Assembly (NCBI GenBank): GCA_937897785.1
Contig: CALCNB010000134.1
Location: 1-10,576, forward strand
Direction: 5' to 3'
Length of the DNA: 10,576 bases
From: an uncultured Cellvibrionales bacterium
Lineage (GTDB): Bacteria > Pseudomonadota > Gammaproteobacteria > Pseudomonadales > UBA7434
Part shown: piece after piece, positions 1 to 5,514 of the stretch
Layout of the letters: each line of letters opens with the position of its first letter
Position numbering within the stretch: the first letter of the stretch is position 1
Program-made: the position numbers and the translations under genes
Notes under the pieces: generated by a model
Seen by the model: only the letters and a program-made list of their open reading frames with translations
The model's database searches: none
Told to the model about the DNA's origin: nothing

Positions 1-649
1 GATCAATGTAAAGGGTCTTGAGGCAGTATTGTTTATGAGATCTATGGATTACATCACTATCAGTCAGACGCGCCGATTCCGCCCGAATGATAAGCACACT
101 ACCCTCATCGTTATAATCAACTAACAATACATCACTAATTGTCTTACTCTGCTGATCATACGCCTCGGCATAGCTCACGCTTTGACTATTATCAGCATGC
201 TGAAATTTACCAGGCCGAACAAAAGAAAAGGCATCGTTATTATTTGACTCTTCAAGTAAAACCTGCAAACGATTGAGACTGCTTGGCGCAGCAATTATCG
301 TGAGATAAGCCACCAAAACACTGACTACGACAGCGGGAAATAAGGTAATGCCTACCAACCGTTTTTTACTGACACCACAGGCGTTAATAACCACCATTTC
401 ACTGTCAGTATATAAGCGACCCAAAGCCAGCAGTACGCCGATAAAAAAGCCTAAAGGTATGACCAGCGGTAAAAAATCAGGGATACGATAAAAAATAACC
501 CAAAAAACAATTTCTGATGAGAGATCGCCGGTACTAGACTGAGACAAGTATTTTGCCAGACGACCACTAGTGACTATGCACAAAAGTACCAGCGTCACCG
601 CAGCACTGGTCTGAAAAATTTGTCTACAAAGGTAGCGAAATAGAATCAT
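1..649 (-). CDS. lptF: LPS export permease LptF, N-terminal part (cut by left window edge)
   Basis: Inner-membrane permease of the LptB2FG complex, which extracts lipopolysaccharide from the inner membrane and passes it to LptC/LptA. I translated 216 codons from the ATG at 649-647 on the minus strand to the window edge without a stop. The protein opens MILFRYLCRQIF, has a first hydrophobic segment at about residues 13-27 and a second at about 55-77, then LGRLYTDSEMVVINACGVSK, which matches the LptF/YjgP hallmark region (E. coli LGKLYTESEITVMHACGLSK). A third membrane segment lies at about 100-117 and is followed by the start of the periplasmic jellyroll domain. Roughly 150 C-terminal residues are missing, and lptG would be expected next. 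The ribosome site is weak (only GAGAA upstream). A possible promoter upstream has TTGCTT and TTTAAT with an 18-base spacer. In many relatives lptF diverges from pepA; here it does not. LptF is preferred over LptG because of the MI-RYL start and this motif. Confidence 0.9.
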   Translation of the reverse strand, partial: MILFRYLCRQIFQTSAAVTLVLLCIVTSGRLAKYLSQSSTGDLSSEIVFWVIFYRIPDFLPLVIPLGFFIGVLLALGRLYTDSEMVVINACGVSKKRLVGITLFPAVVVSVLVAYLTIIAAPSSLNRLQVLLEESNNNDAFSFVRPGKFQHADNSQSVSYAEAYDQQSKTISDVLLVDYNDEGSVLIIRAESARLTDSDVIHRSHKQYCLKTLYID

Positions 650-777
650 ATGAATTAATAGTTCTCAACATTTCACCTTATTAAAGCAACCCCTGAGCTT
701 AAAAAGCAATATGACAATTAACAAGCTTGTACTAATCAGGCTAGTCAAAACATTAGCAGGGTAGCCAACACCTATCG

Positions 778-809
778 GTTATTAATAAATCAAAAACAAA
801 ATTAATAAC
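778..809. repeat. AT-rich perfect inverted repeat, 9-bp arms
   Basis: GTTATTAAT (778-786) and ATTAATAAC (801-809) are perfect reverse complements separated by 14 A-rich bases. There is no T-run after it on the plus strand, so it does not look like a terminator. It sits about 130 bases upstream of the lptF start and about 50 bases upstream of the possible small-RNA start, so it could be an operator for either. In AT-rich DNA such a repeat can also arise by chance. Confidence 0.4.
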
Positions 810-862
810 TGAAGGAAAAACAATCAAAAGTGTGATTTATGACCGCTTAATGACGCTATATA

Positions 863-1004
863 GGTAATTAGTTCGCATTTAATCTCAAAAAAGTGGCGCT
901 TAACCGTTTAAGGACTACTATTAATCCTGTAACAGTCTCTGACTGCTACAACTCCAGGTCAAAAATAACCTCTTATGAAGACGTCCATTGGACGTCTTTT
1001 TTTT
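863..1004 (+). ncRNA. Candidate intergenic small RNA ending at the intrinsic terminator
   Basis: The case rests on the strong plus-strand terminator at 978-1004. No plus-strand protein gene lies upstream of it (lptF is on the minus strand and starts at 649), and downstream plus-strand sequence is antisense to other genes as far as 4350, so it is not a leader attenuator. Upstream is a further hairpin at 929-949: GTA-A-CAGTC, loop TCT, GACTG-C-TAC, which is eight pairs with one A-C mismatch. CCTG (926-929) could alternatively pair with CAGG (955-958). The 5' end is uncertain. TATATA at 857-862 could be a -10 box, but I see no good -35 element at 16-18 bases. Expected length is about 140 nt. No known sRNA family was recognised. 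Confidence 0.35.
978..1004 (+). terminator. Strong Rho-independent terminator (plus strand)
   Basis: A perfect 9-bp stem AAGACGTCC (978-986), 3-base loop ATT (987-989) and GGACGTCTT (990-998) is followed by six T at 999-1004. Read on the minus strand the stem is followed by CATAAGAGG, which is not U-rich, so it works in the plus direction. The T-run ends two bases before the DUF2288 stop codon, so it also shields that gene from antisense transcription. Confidence 0.85.
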
Positions 1005-1006
1005 AT

Positions 1007-1303
1007 CTACTGCTTTTTAATCAGCTGAACTAGTACCCAAGGAGCCGTCACTACTGCCCACAGGTGCTCATCTTTTTGCTGCCAATCAAGCGCCTGCTCA
1101 TCACTGACAGCGGCTAATTGATTGACAGCCACCCATTTAGAAACAGCTTGAGTATTATCTGATGATACGGCCGCGGCCACTTCCACTAAGTTAAGACTGT
1201 TATCAACAAGCAAAACCTTTCCCCCAGCAAAAAATCTCGCCAGCTCACGCCAGGCAATTTTACTGGTCTGCCCGAGGATATTGTCTAGCACATTGTCATT
1301 CAT
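1007..1303 (-). CDS. DUF2288 family protein (function unknown)
   Basis: A 98-residue cytoplasmic protein of the small proteobacterial DUF2288 family. Diagnostic segments are TSKIAWRELARFFAGGKVLLV (about 14-34, given as family-typical W-x-E-L-x-R-F-F-A-x-G), LNLVEVAA near 37-44 and LWAVVTAPWVLVQ near the C-terminus. Length is normal for the family. No signal peptide or membrane segment is seen. The ATG at 1303 has AAGGG six bases upstream. It is the last gene of the minus-strand run with cinA, tetR and the crotonase, 27 bases after cinA. No terminator for this strand is visible after its stop. The biochemical role of the family is unknown to me, so no function is proposed. Confidence 0.85.
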   Translation of the reverse strand: MNDNVLDNILGQTSKIAWRELARFFAGGKVLLVDNSLNLVEVAAAVSSDNTQAVSKWVAVNQLAAVSDEQALDWQQKDEHLWAVVTAPWVLVQLIKKQ

Positions 1304-1330
1304 AATATACCCTTATTGACCCGACAAATA

Positions 1331-2602
1331 CTATCGAAGTTTCCGCTGGAAATAATCAGGTAGCGACGTCGAACCTAACAAAAAACGACGGACTAAATCT
1401 AATGCCAAAGCACTTATCATTGTTTGAAAAAACTGCCTTCCAACAGGATAATTAAAACGCTTAGCCTGCAAATTATCTCTACTTCCCCATGCGATCCAAA
1501 CCGTTCCGACTGGCTTTTCTGCAGTCCCACCCTTGGGTCCGGCTATGCCCGATACAGCGATAACACAATCCGCCGATGCTGAATCAAGAGCGCCCAAAGC
1601 CATAGCTCGCACAACATCTTCACTGACAGAACCATATTGCTCAATCAAGTCACTATCAACGCCTAAAATCTGTTGCTTAATCGCATTGGAATAAGTGATA
1701 AAACCCGCTTCAAACACTGATGAAACGCCGCTAACACCTGTGATCTGCGAGGCAATCATACCGCCAGTGCAGGATTCAGCAATCGTTATTTGCTGCTGGC
1801 GTTTTTGAAGCAACTCAACCACAACAGACGCTAAGCTATCATCGTTTTCACCGACAATAAATTCGCCGACAATTCTCTGCAATTGAGCTTCACAGTCATT
1901 ACGTAAATCTAAATACTCGATGCTATCTATTTCTAGCTTGAGCTCTAACAAAGGTGCACCTGCGCGAAAGCCAACCGTCACTTCTTTAGGCCAATCAGGA
2001 CAATGGTCTGCTAGTAATTGCTGCAGGGTAGATTCACCCATACCAAATAACTTTAAGCGTCTAACCAAGCGCCCTTTAGCGACTGGAAACGCGCGCTTAA
2101 GCGCCTCCGAGACGGAACCATCAAGCATCGCCGTAAGCTCAGAAGGAACACCTGGGGTGCAGAGTAATAAAGATTGATTAAAAACAAGCTGTATACCCAC
2201 CGCACTACCGATGGGGTTGTCTAAAACTGCTGCAGTGGCTGGCAGCAAACTTTGCTTTAAATTCGCAGCATTAGCAGCAATGCCTCTTGCTTCACACCAA
2301 GCATTGACATGGGCTAAAGCCTGATTATTTTCAACCAGTGCTTGGCCACTTAAAATAGATAAAGCCTCAGCGGTCAAATCATCAACGGTTGGGCCCAAAC
2401 CACCGTTAACAATGACGATCTCGTATCGATGCGTAAGATTTTTCAACTCACGGACAATTAGAGCAAGATCATCGCCAACGGTGACTTTATGGGCAACGTC
2501 AAAGCCTTGCAATGCGAGTGATTGGGCTATCCTCGAAGAATTAGAATCGACGGTATCACCCGTCATCAATTCATTACCTGTTAACAATAACGCAACTTTC
2601 AA
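1331..2602 (-). CDS. cinA: CinA, two-domain nicotinamide-nucleotide amidohydrolase
   Basis: CinA removes the amide from nicotinamide mononucleotide (PncC activity), recycling it to nicotinate mononucleotide for NAD synthesis; some members also hydrolyse ADP-ribose. Both domains are present in 423 residues. The N-terminal COG1058/MoaB-like domain has LLTGNELMTGDTVDSNS near residue 6 and NGGLGPTVDD at 66-75. The C-terminal PncC domain has the catalytic AESCTGG at 275-281, FITYSNAIK at 301-309 and GPKGGTAEKPVGTVWIAW at about 355-372. I chose the TTG at 2602: GAGG lies 8 bases upstream and the protein then begins MKVALLLTGNEL, as in relatives. An in-frame GTG at 2611 would add three residues but has only a T-run before it. 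It follows tetR by 21 bases. In many bacteria cinA sits next to recA; recA is not in this window. Confidence 0.93.
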   Translation of the reverse strand: MKVALLLTGNELMTGDTVDSNSSRIAQSLALQGFDVAHKVTVGDDLALIVRELKNLTHRYEIVIVNGGLGPTVDDLTAEALSILSGQALVENNQALAHVNAWCEARGIAANAANLKQSLLPATAAVLDNPIGSAVGIQLVFNQSLLLCTPGVPSELTAMLDGSVSEALKRAFPVAKGRLVRRLKLFGMGESTLQQLLADHCPDWPKEVTVGFRAGAPLLELKLEIDSIEYLDLRNDCEAQLQRIVGEFIVGENDDSLASVVVELLQKRQQQITIAESCTGGMIASQITGVSGVSSVFEAGFITYSNAIKQQILGVDSDLIEQYGSVSEDVVRAMALGALDSASADCVIAVSGIAGPKGGTAEKPVGTVWIAWGSRDNLQAKRFNYPVGRQFFQTMISALALDLVRRFLLGSTSLPDYFQRKLR

Positions 2603-2610
2603 AAAACACA

Positions 2611-2614
2611 CCTC
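2611..2614 (-). promoter_or_regulatory. Ribosome binding site that decides the cinA start
   Basis: GAGG, read on the minus strand within ACGAGGTG, lies 8 bases before the TTG at 2602. The competing GTG at 2611 overlaps this site and has only T-rich sequence upstream, so the TTG start is preferred. Confidence 0.6.
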
Positions 2615-2623
2615 GTAAAAAAA

Positions 2624-3286
2624 CTAACCGCTTTGCTTCGCCATTAAGCCGCCGACAATAAAATCAATGAGATTTTCAGTCCGCCATTTGAGTGATTCAG
2701 CATCAAGCTCGATCGCATTAATACGTCTAGCCTCATCCCACTCAGCAATAGCTGTCATTGTTTGGCGACCCATTAATTGCAAGCGAAGATGTATAACAGG
2801 GAGTGGTAACGGCTTAAGCGACTTAATCATCAAGCTAGTGATTTCAAACATGGCACGGTTTCTATCTCGATTCTTTTGAAATAATTCTCGACCAGGTTGA
2901 TAAGCATATAACTGCGCCAGAGTAGAAACATAAATACTGTCGTCAGCAGGCTTTAATAACTCTTCAGCAAAAGGCCGAACAAAGACTTCGGTCAGCTTTC
3001 TCACCGTTACTACTTCACCGCGATGTTGAAGAAGATCAAGCCGCCGAAGCCGCTCTTGATTAATGGGCGTAATTCGGTAATTAAGAATCGCTTCAATTAG
3101 CCCATCCCGACTACCAAAATGGTATTGTAATGCCGAGTGATTTTTATGGCCCGCTTCTTTCGCAATCATCCGCGTTGAAACAGCCTCTAAGCCGTGAGCG
3201 GCAAAAAGTCGCTCCGCAGCGGTCAGCAGTGTCATAGCACCACTCTCAAAAGTATCGGAATCTAAGTCGAGTATTTTTCTTGTCAC
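2624..3286 (-). CDS. TetR-family transcriptional regulator
   Basis: A 220-residue one-component regulator. The N-terminal DNA-binding domain is clear: LLTAAERLFAAHGLEAVSTR, then MIAKEAGHKNHSALQYHFGS at about 40-59 and RDGLIEAIL, which is the TetR helix-turn-helix with its Y-x-F-x-S-(R/K) ending. The C-terminal ligand and dimer domain is not recognisable, so the effector is unknown. The start is the GTG at 3286, with AAGG seven bases upstream. An ATG at 3290 is out of frame and stops after 14 codons. Another in-frame ATG at residue 18 would still keep the DNA-binding domain. It lies 46 bases after the crotonase gene and just before cinA, so it is probably co-transcribed with them. Control of the crotonase promoter by this regulator, perhaps in response to an acyl-CoA or an aromatic or steroid compound, is inference from position only. 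Confidence 0.9.
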   Translation of the reverse strand: MTRKILDLDSDTFESGAMTLLTAAERLFAAHGLEAVSTRMIAKEAGHKNHSALQYHFGSRDGLIEAILNYRITPINQERLRRLDLLQHRGEVVTVRKLTEVFVRPFAEELLKPADDSIYVSTLAQLYAYQPGRELFQKNRDRNRAMFEITSLMIKSLKPLPLPVIHLRLQLMGRQTMTAIAEWDEARRINAIELDAESLKWRTENLIDFIVGGLMAKQSG

Positions 3287-3332
3287 TCATCCACCTTTTA
3301 ACGGTATCAATATATTCTTTCGTCAAGCAGGC

Positions 3333-4109
3333 CTAAGCTTCAATATCAAACTGGGTGAAATTGGGTGAGCGCTTCTCAACAAAAGCAGCCATCGCTTCTT
3401 TTGATTCGGCTGATCGCAAGGCCTCACCAAACTGCTCCATTTCATAAACAATTCGATCAGTCAGCGGCTCTTCATCGCGGCGCATCAGACGTTTAGCCTG
3501 ACGAATAGTCTTTTTAGGAAGCCTAGCAATTCGTCTAGCTTCTTCGGCAACCAGTTCTTTTAATTGATCTTCAGCACAGAGATGGCCAATCAAACCGCAA
3601 TCCTTTGCTTCTTGAGCAGTAATTCTTTCAGCAAACATAAGTAAGCGCGCCGCCATTTGATAACCTAAATACTTAGGCATTAATAGAGATGAGCCCGCTT
3701 CTGGGACGACTCCAAGGGTCACAAAAGGAGTTGAGAAGAAAGCGCTATCAACGGCATAGACCTTATCACAATGCAACAAAATAGTCGTTCCTATGCCTAT
3801 AGCGGGTCCATTCACTGCTGCTAGTATAGGTATATCGGTATTAGCTAAACGCAGTAATAATTTCACCACAGGAGACGTCTCGTCCTCAGGTGGTTGAGAC
3901 ATAAAATCAGCGATATCATTGCCTGCACTAAAAAAATCACCGGCTCCTGTCAACACGACAACTTTTATTTGAGCCTCTTGTTCAGCTCGAAAAATAGCTT
4001 GATTGGTTTGCTCATAGATAGCGTTATTCATTGGGTTCTTTTTTTCTGGTCGGTTAAATGTAACCGTTAATACGCCTTGATCAAGATTAATTAACACAGG
4101 ATCTGTCAT
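3333..4109 (-). CDS. Enoyl-CoA hydratase/isomerase (crotonase family, ECI2-like)
   Basis: A 258-residue crotonase-fold enzyme acting on enoyl-CoA esters, cytoplasmic. Oxyanion-hole segments are SAGNDIADF at 61-69 and NGPAIGIGTT at 100-109. The TPFVTLGVVPEAGSS segment at 127-141 carries one candidate catalytic acid, Glu137. The SAGND and PEAGSS patterns resemble eukaryotic peroxisomal delta3-delta2-enoyl-CoA isomerase (ECI2) more than classical hydratases, which use two glutamates. Isomerase activity is therefore a reasonable guess, but hydratase cannot be excluded. The start is the ATG at 4109, with AAAGGTG 8 bases upstream. An upstream TTG (4169) would add 20 residues with no ribosome site and no family similarity. 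It is first in the minus-strand run with tetR, cinA and the DUF2288 gene, and is read from the divergent control region at 4110-4349. Confidence 0.88.
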   Translation of the reverse strand: MTDPVLINLDQGVLTVTFNRPEKKNPMNNAIYEQTNQAIFRAEQEAQIKVVVLTGAGDFFSAGNDIADFMSQPPEDETSPVVKLLLRLANTDIPILAAVNGPAIGIGTTILLHCDKVYAVDSAFFSTPFVTLGVVPEAGSSLLMPKYLGYQMAARLLMFAERITAQEAKDCGLIGHLCAEDQLKELVAEEARRIARLPKKTIRQAKRLMRRDEEPLTDRIVYEMEQFGEALRSAESKEAMAAFVEKRSPNFTQFDIEA

Positions 4110-4117
4110 CGAGAAAG

Positions 4118-4124
4118 CACCTTT
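4118..4124 (-). promoter_or_regulatory. Ribosome binding site that decides the crotonase start
   Basis: AAAGGTG read on the minus strand lies 8 bases before the ATG at 4109. It supports this start over the upstream TTG at 4169, which has only TATTTTCC before it. Confidence 0.6.
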
Positions 4125-4252
4125 AGCATTGATAAGAGTAGAATCTTTAATATAATCGATTCCAGACAAGGAAAATACTGTTTTTGGTTTTTATTGCGTA
4201 ATATATTCGTCGTCAGATCAACACTGCTGACTCAACTATGATATAGAACTAG

Positions 4253-4291
4253 CTAAACTGAGCTAAACTGACTAAAATTGAGCTAAAATGA
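4253..4291. repeat. Four tandem imperfect 9-11 bp repeats in a divergent control region
   Basis: Successive units are CTAAACTGAG (4253-4262), CTAAACTGA (4263-4271), CTAAAATTGAG (4272-4282) and CTAAAATGA (4283-4291); the common core is CTAAA(A/C)TGA. The spacing of 10, 9 and 11 bases is close to one helical turn. The four units can also be read as two diverged copies of a 19-20 bp block. They lie about 145 bases upstream of the crotonase start and about 60 bases upstream of the DUF3301 start. They may be iterated binding sites on one face of the helix, possibly for the TetR protein, or a slippage product; nothing in the sequence decides this. Confidence 0.65.
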
Positions 4292-4294
4292 TCA

Positions 4295-4325
4295 TTGATC
4301 AAAGTTATGGTCAGTAATTTAGAAT
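4295..4325 (+). promoter_or_regulatory. Possible sigma-70 promoter for the DUF3301-ygjP pair
   Basis: TAGAAT at 4320-4325 matches five of six -10 positions. TTGATC at 4295-4300 could be the -35 box, although the 19-base spacer is long. Transcription would begin near 4332, leaving a leader of about 18 bases. The -35 region overlaps two TGATCA hexamers (4289-4294 and 4296-4301) and directly abuts the tandem repeats, so a protein bound there could block or activate it. Confidence 0.3.
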
Positions 4326-4349
4326 CGAATACAGTCACAAAGTTAAATT

Positions 4350-4682
4350 ATGAGCCTAAGCATCTATCATATTATTTTTTTATCGCTAGGATTACTGCTC
4401 GCTTGGTACTTTTTCTCTGAACTAAAAGTTCGCGAACTCACTTTACATGCAGCAAGAAAACACTGCCAATTGATGCAAGTACAACTCCTAGACCAAAGTG
4501 TGGGTCTATACCGAGTTTGGTTTAAACGTGGTACAGATAAGCGCCTACACTGGTGGAGAAACTATCAGTTTGAATTTACATCAACCGGAGAAGAACGCTA
4601 CCAAGGCTTTATTATAGTCCTCGGTAATCGCGTCGAGAGCATTGACCTTGGCGTGCATAAATTCCCCGATCAAGAGAACTAA
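4350..4682 (+). CDS. DUF3301 family membrane-anchored protein (function unknown)
   Basis: A 110-residue protein with one N-terminal membrane segment at about 5-22 (IYHIIFLSLGLLLAWYFF), followed by a basic, probably cytoplasmic domain. Family-typical parts are HAARKHCQLMQVQLLDQSVG at about 33-52, WWRNYQFEFTSTGEERYQG in the middle and the closing GNRVESIDLG. This matches the gammaproteobacterial DUF3301 family, whose role I do not know. The ATG at 4350 has only a weak ribosome site (AAAG). It is the first gene of a plus-strand pair; the YgjP-type peptidase gene starts 4 bases after its stop, which suggests translational coupling. There is no signal-peptidase site, so the membrane segment should be retained as an anchor. 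Confidence 0.82.
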   Translation: MSLSIYHIIFLSLGLLLAWYFFSELKVRELTLHAARKHCQLMQVQLLDQSVGLYRVWFKRGTDKRLHWWRNYQFEFTSTGEERYQGFIIVLGNRVESIDLGVHKFPDQEN

Positions 4683-4686
4683 GAAA

Positions 4687-5508
4687 GTGACTAAATCTCA
4701 CCCAGTCGAGCCATTAAAACAAATGATATTGGATTTTTCTGATTCTACCCTAGAGTCAATCAAGCCAAGCAATGTGACTGGATCTACAGCGGCTAACATT
4801 CACTACAGGCTAAAACGAAGCCAACGGAAAACGCTGTCGATCAGCGTTAAGCGCGCGACGGTAGAAGTAAGAGCGCCTTTGAAAGCGCCGCTCGATTGGA
4901 TTGAAACCTTTATTCATAGCAAGGCAGGTTGGATTCGTCATCAAATCAACATCCAGACACTGCAATTGAGCGACATCTACAGGATTTGTGATCAAGCCAT
5001 TATACCCGTGCTAGGAAAACCGCTACTACTAAGCATTAACGCTAACAGCAACCACAAACGATCATCCATTAGCTTCAATGATGAAGGTATTGACATTCAA
5101 CTTCACACTTCTATGTCGCTCAGTAGCGGTGAAATCGAGAGTAAGAGTACAGTCATTTTCTTGGCCTGGTTAAAAAAACAGGCTGAACAATACATGTCAA
5201 AACGAACCAGAGACTTAGCTAATCAATTAGGTTTGAAAGACAAGCTACAAAAGATCAGTTATCGTCGCACCAAAAGTCAATGGGGGCATTGCACCAGCGA
5301 AGGAAACATACAATATAATCCGCTCATTATCATGGCGCCCTTATTCGTAGTCGACTATATTATAGCCCACGAAGTCTGCCATTTAGCCCATGCTAATCAT
5401 TCAAAGCGATTCTGGGCCATGGTTGAAAAAAACTATCCACAAAGAAAGCATGCGGAGCAATGGCTCGACCAACACGGGCATCGCTTAGCAATTGAAATTA
5501 ATAGATAA
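4687..5508 (+). CDS. YgjP-like M48-type zinc metallopeptidase (DUF45)
   Basis: A 273-residue protein of the YgjP/DUF45 family (COG1451), predicted zinc-dependent peptidases with unproven substrates. The C-terminal half has the family signature: YRRTKSQWGHCTSEGNI starting near 192, then HEVCH at 228-232 as the zinc-binding HExxH with glutamate as catalytic base, and NHSKRFW at 237-243 where His238 is the likely third ligand. The N-terminal half has the usual beta-rich region with RSQRKTLSISV and HSKAGWIRHQ. No signal peptide is seen, so it is cytoplasmic. I chose the GTG at 4687, 4 bases after the DUF3301 stop. A TTG at 4642 inside the preceding gene and an ATG at 4723 are alternatives; the first 25 residues or so are not conserved, so the exact start is uncertain. 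It converges on sbcB with only 6 bases between them. Confidence 0.87.
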   Translation: MTKSHPVEPLKQMILDFSDSTLESIKPSNVTGSTAANIHYRLKRSQRKTLSISVKRATVEVRAPLKAPLDWIETFIHSKAGWIRHQINIQTLQLSDIYRICDQAIIPVLGKPLLLSINANSNHKRSSISFNDEGIDIQLHTSMSLSSGEIESKSTVIFLAWLKKQAEQYMSKRTRDLANQLGLKDKLQKISYRRTKSQWGHCTSEGNIQYNPLIIMAPLFVVDYIIAHEVCHLAHANHSKRFWAMVEKNYPQRKHAEQWLDQHGHRLAIEINR

Positions 5509-5514
5509 GTACAC

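Larger units (their letters stand above)
650..1006. other. Gene-free stretch between lptF and the DUF2288 gene
   Basis: These 357 bases hold no supportable protein gene on either strand; the plus-strand ATGs read only a few codons before stops. The left part (650-720) is the lptF leader. The middle is AT-rich and contains a perfect 9-bp inverted repeat. The right part (about 863-1004) folds, on the plus strand, into a short hairpin and then an intrinsic terminator. No tRNA-like T-arm or other known RNA motif was recognised. Confidence 0.7.

Noticed and set aside
831..850. TGTGA half-site resembling a CRP box
   Set aside because: The second half (TCACA) is absent; a five-base match alone is expected by chance.
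978..1004. The same hairpin as a terminator for the minus-strand DUF2288 gene
   Set aside because: On the minus strand the stem is followed by a mixed sequence, not a T-run.
1920..2177. Plus-strand open frame of 85 codons inside cinA
   Set aside because: Antisense to a well-recognised gene, no family similarity and no ribosome site; the same applies to open frames at 2412-2618, 2667-2879, 5571-5801, 8177-8380, 8903-9157 and 10321-10515.
3246..3290. ATG at 3290 (minus) giving a 14-codon reading frame at the tetR start
   Set aside because: The only good ribosome site directly abuts it, too close to use, and the GTG four bases later opens the TetR frame at proper spacing. No sign of a frameshifted TetR N-terminus.
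4110..4169. Longer crotonase from a TTG at 4169
   Set aside because: No ribosome site, the extra 20 residues are not family-like, and the ATG at 4109 has AAAGGTG at good spacing.
4642..4686. Longer YgjP-type peptidase from a TTG at 4642 inside the DUF3301 gene
   Set aside because: It would overlap the preceding gene by 41 bases without support; the GTG just after the DUF3301 stop is more economical, though not proven.
4810..4995. Minus-strand open frame of 61 codons inside the YgjP-type peptidase gene
   Set aside because: Antisense to a gene with clear family motifs; composition looks like a shadow frame.
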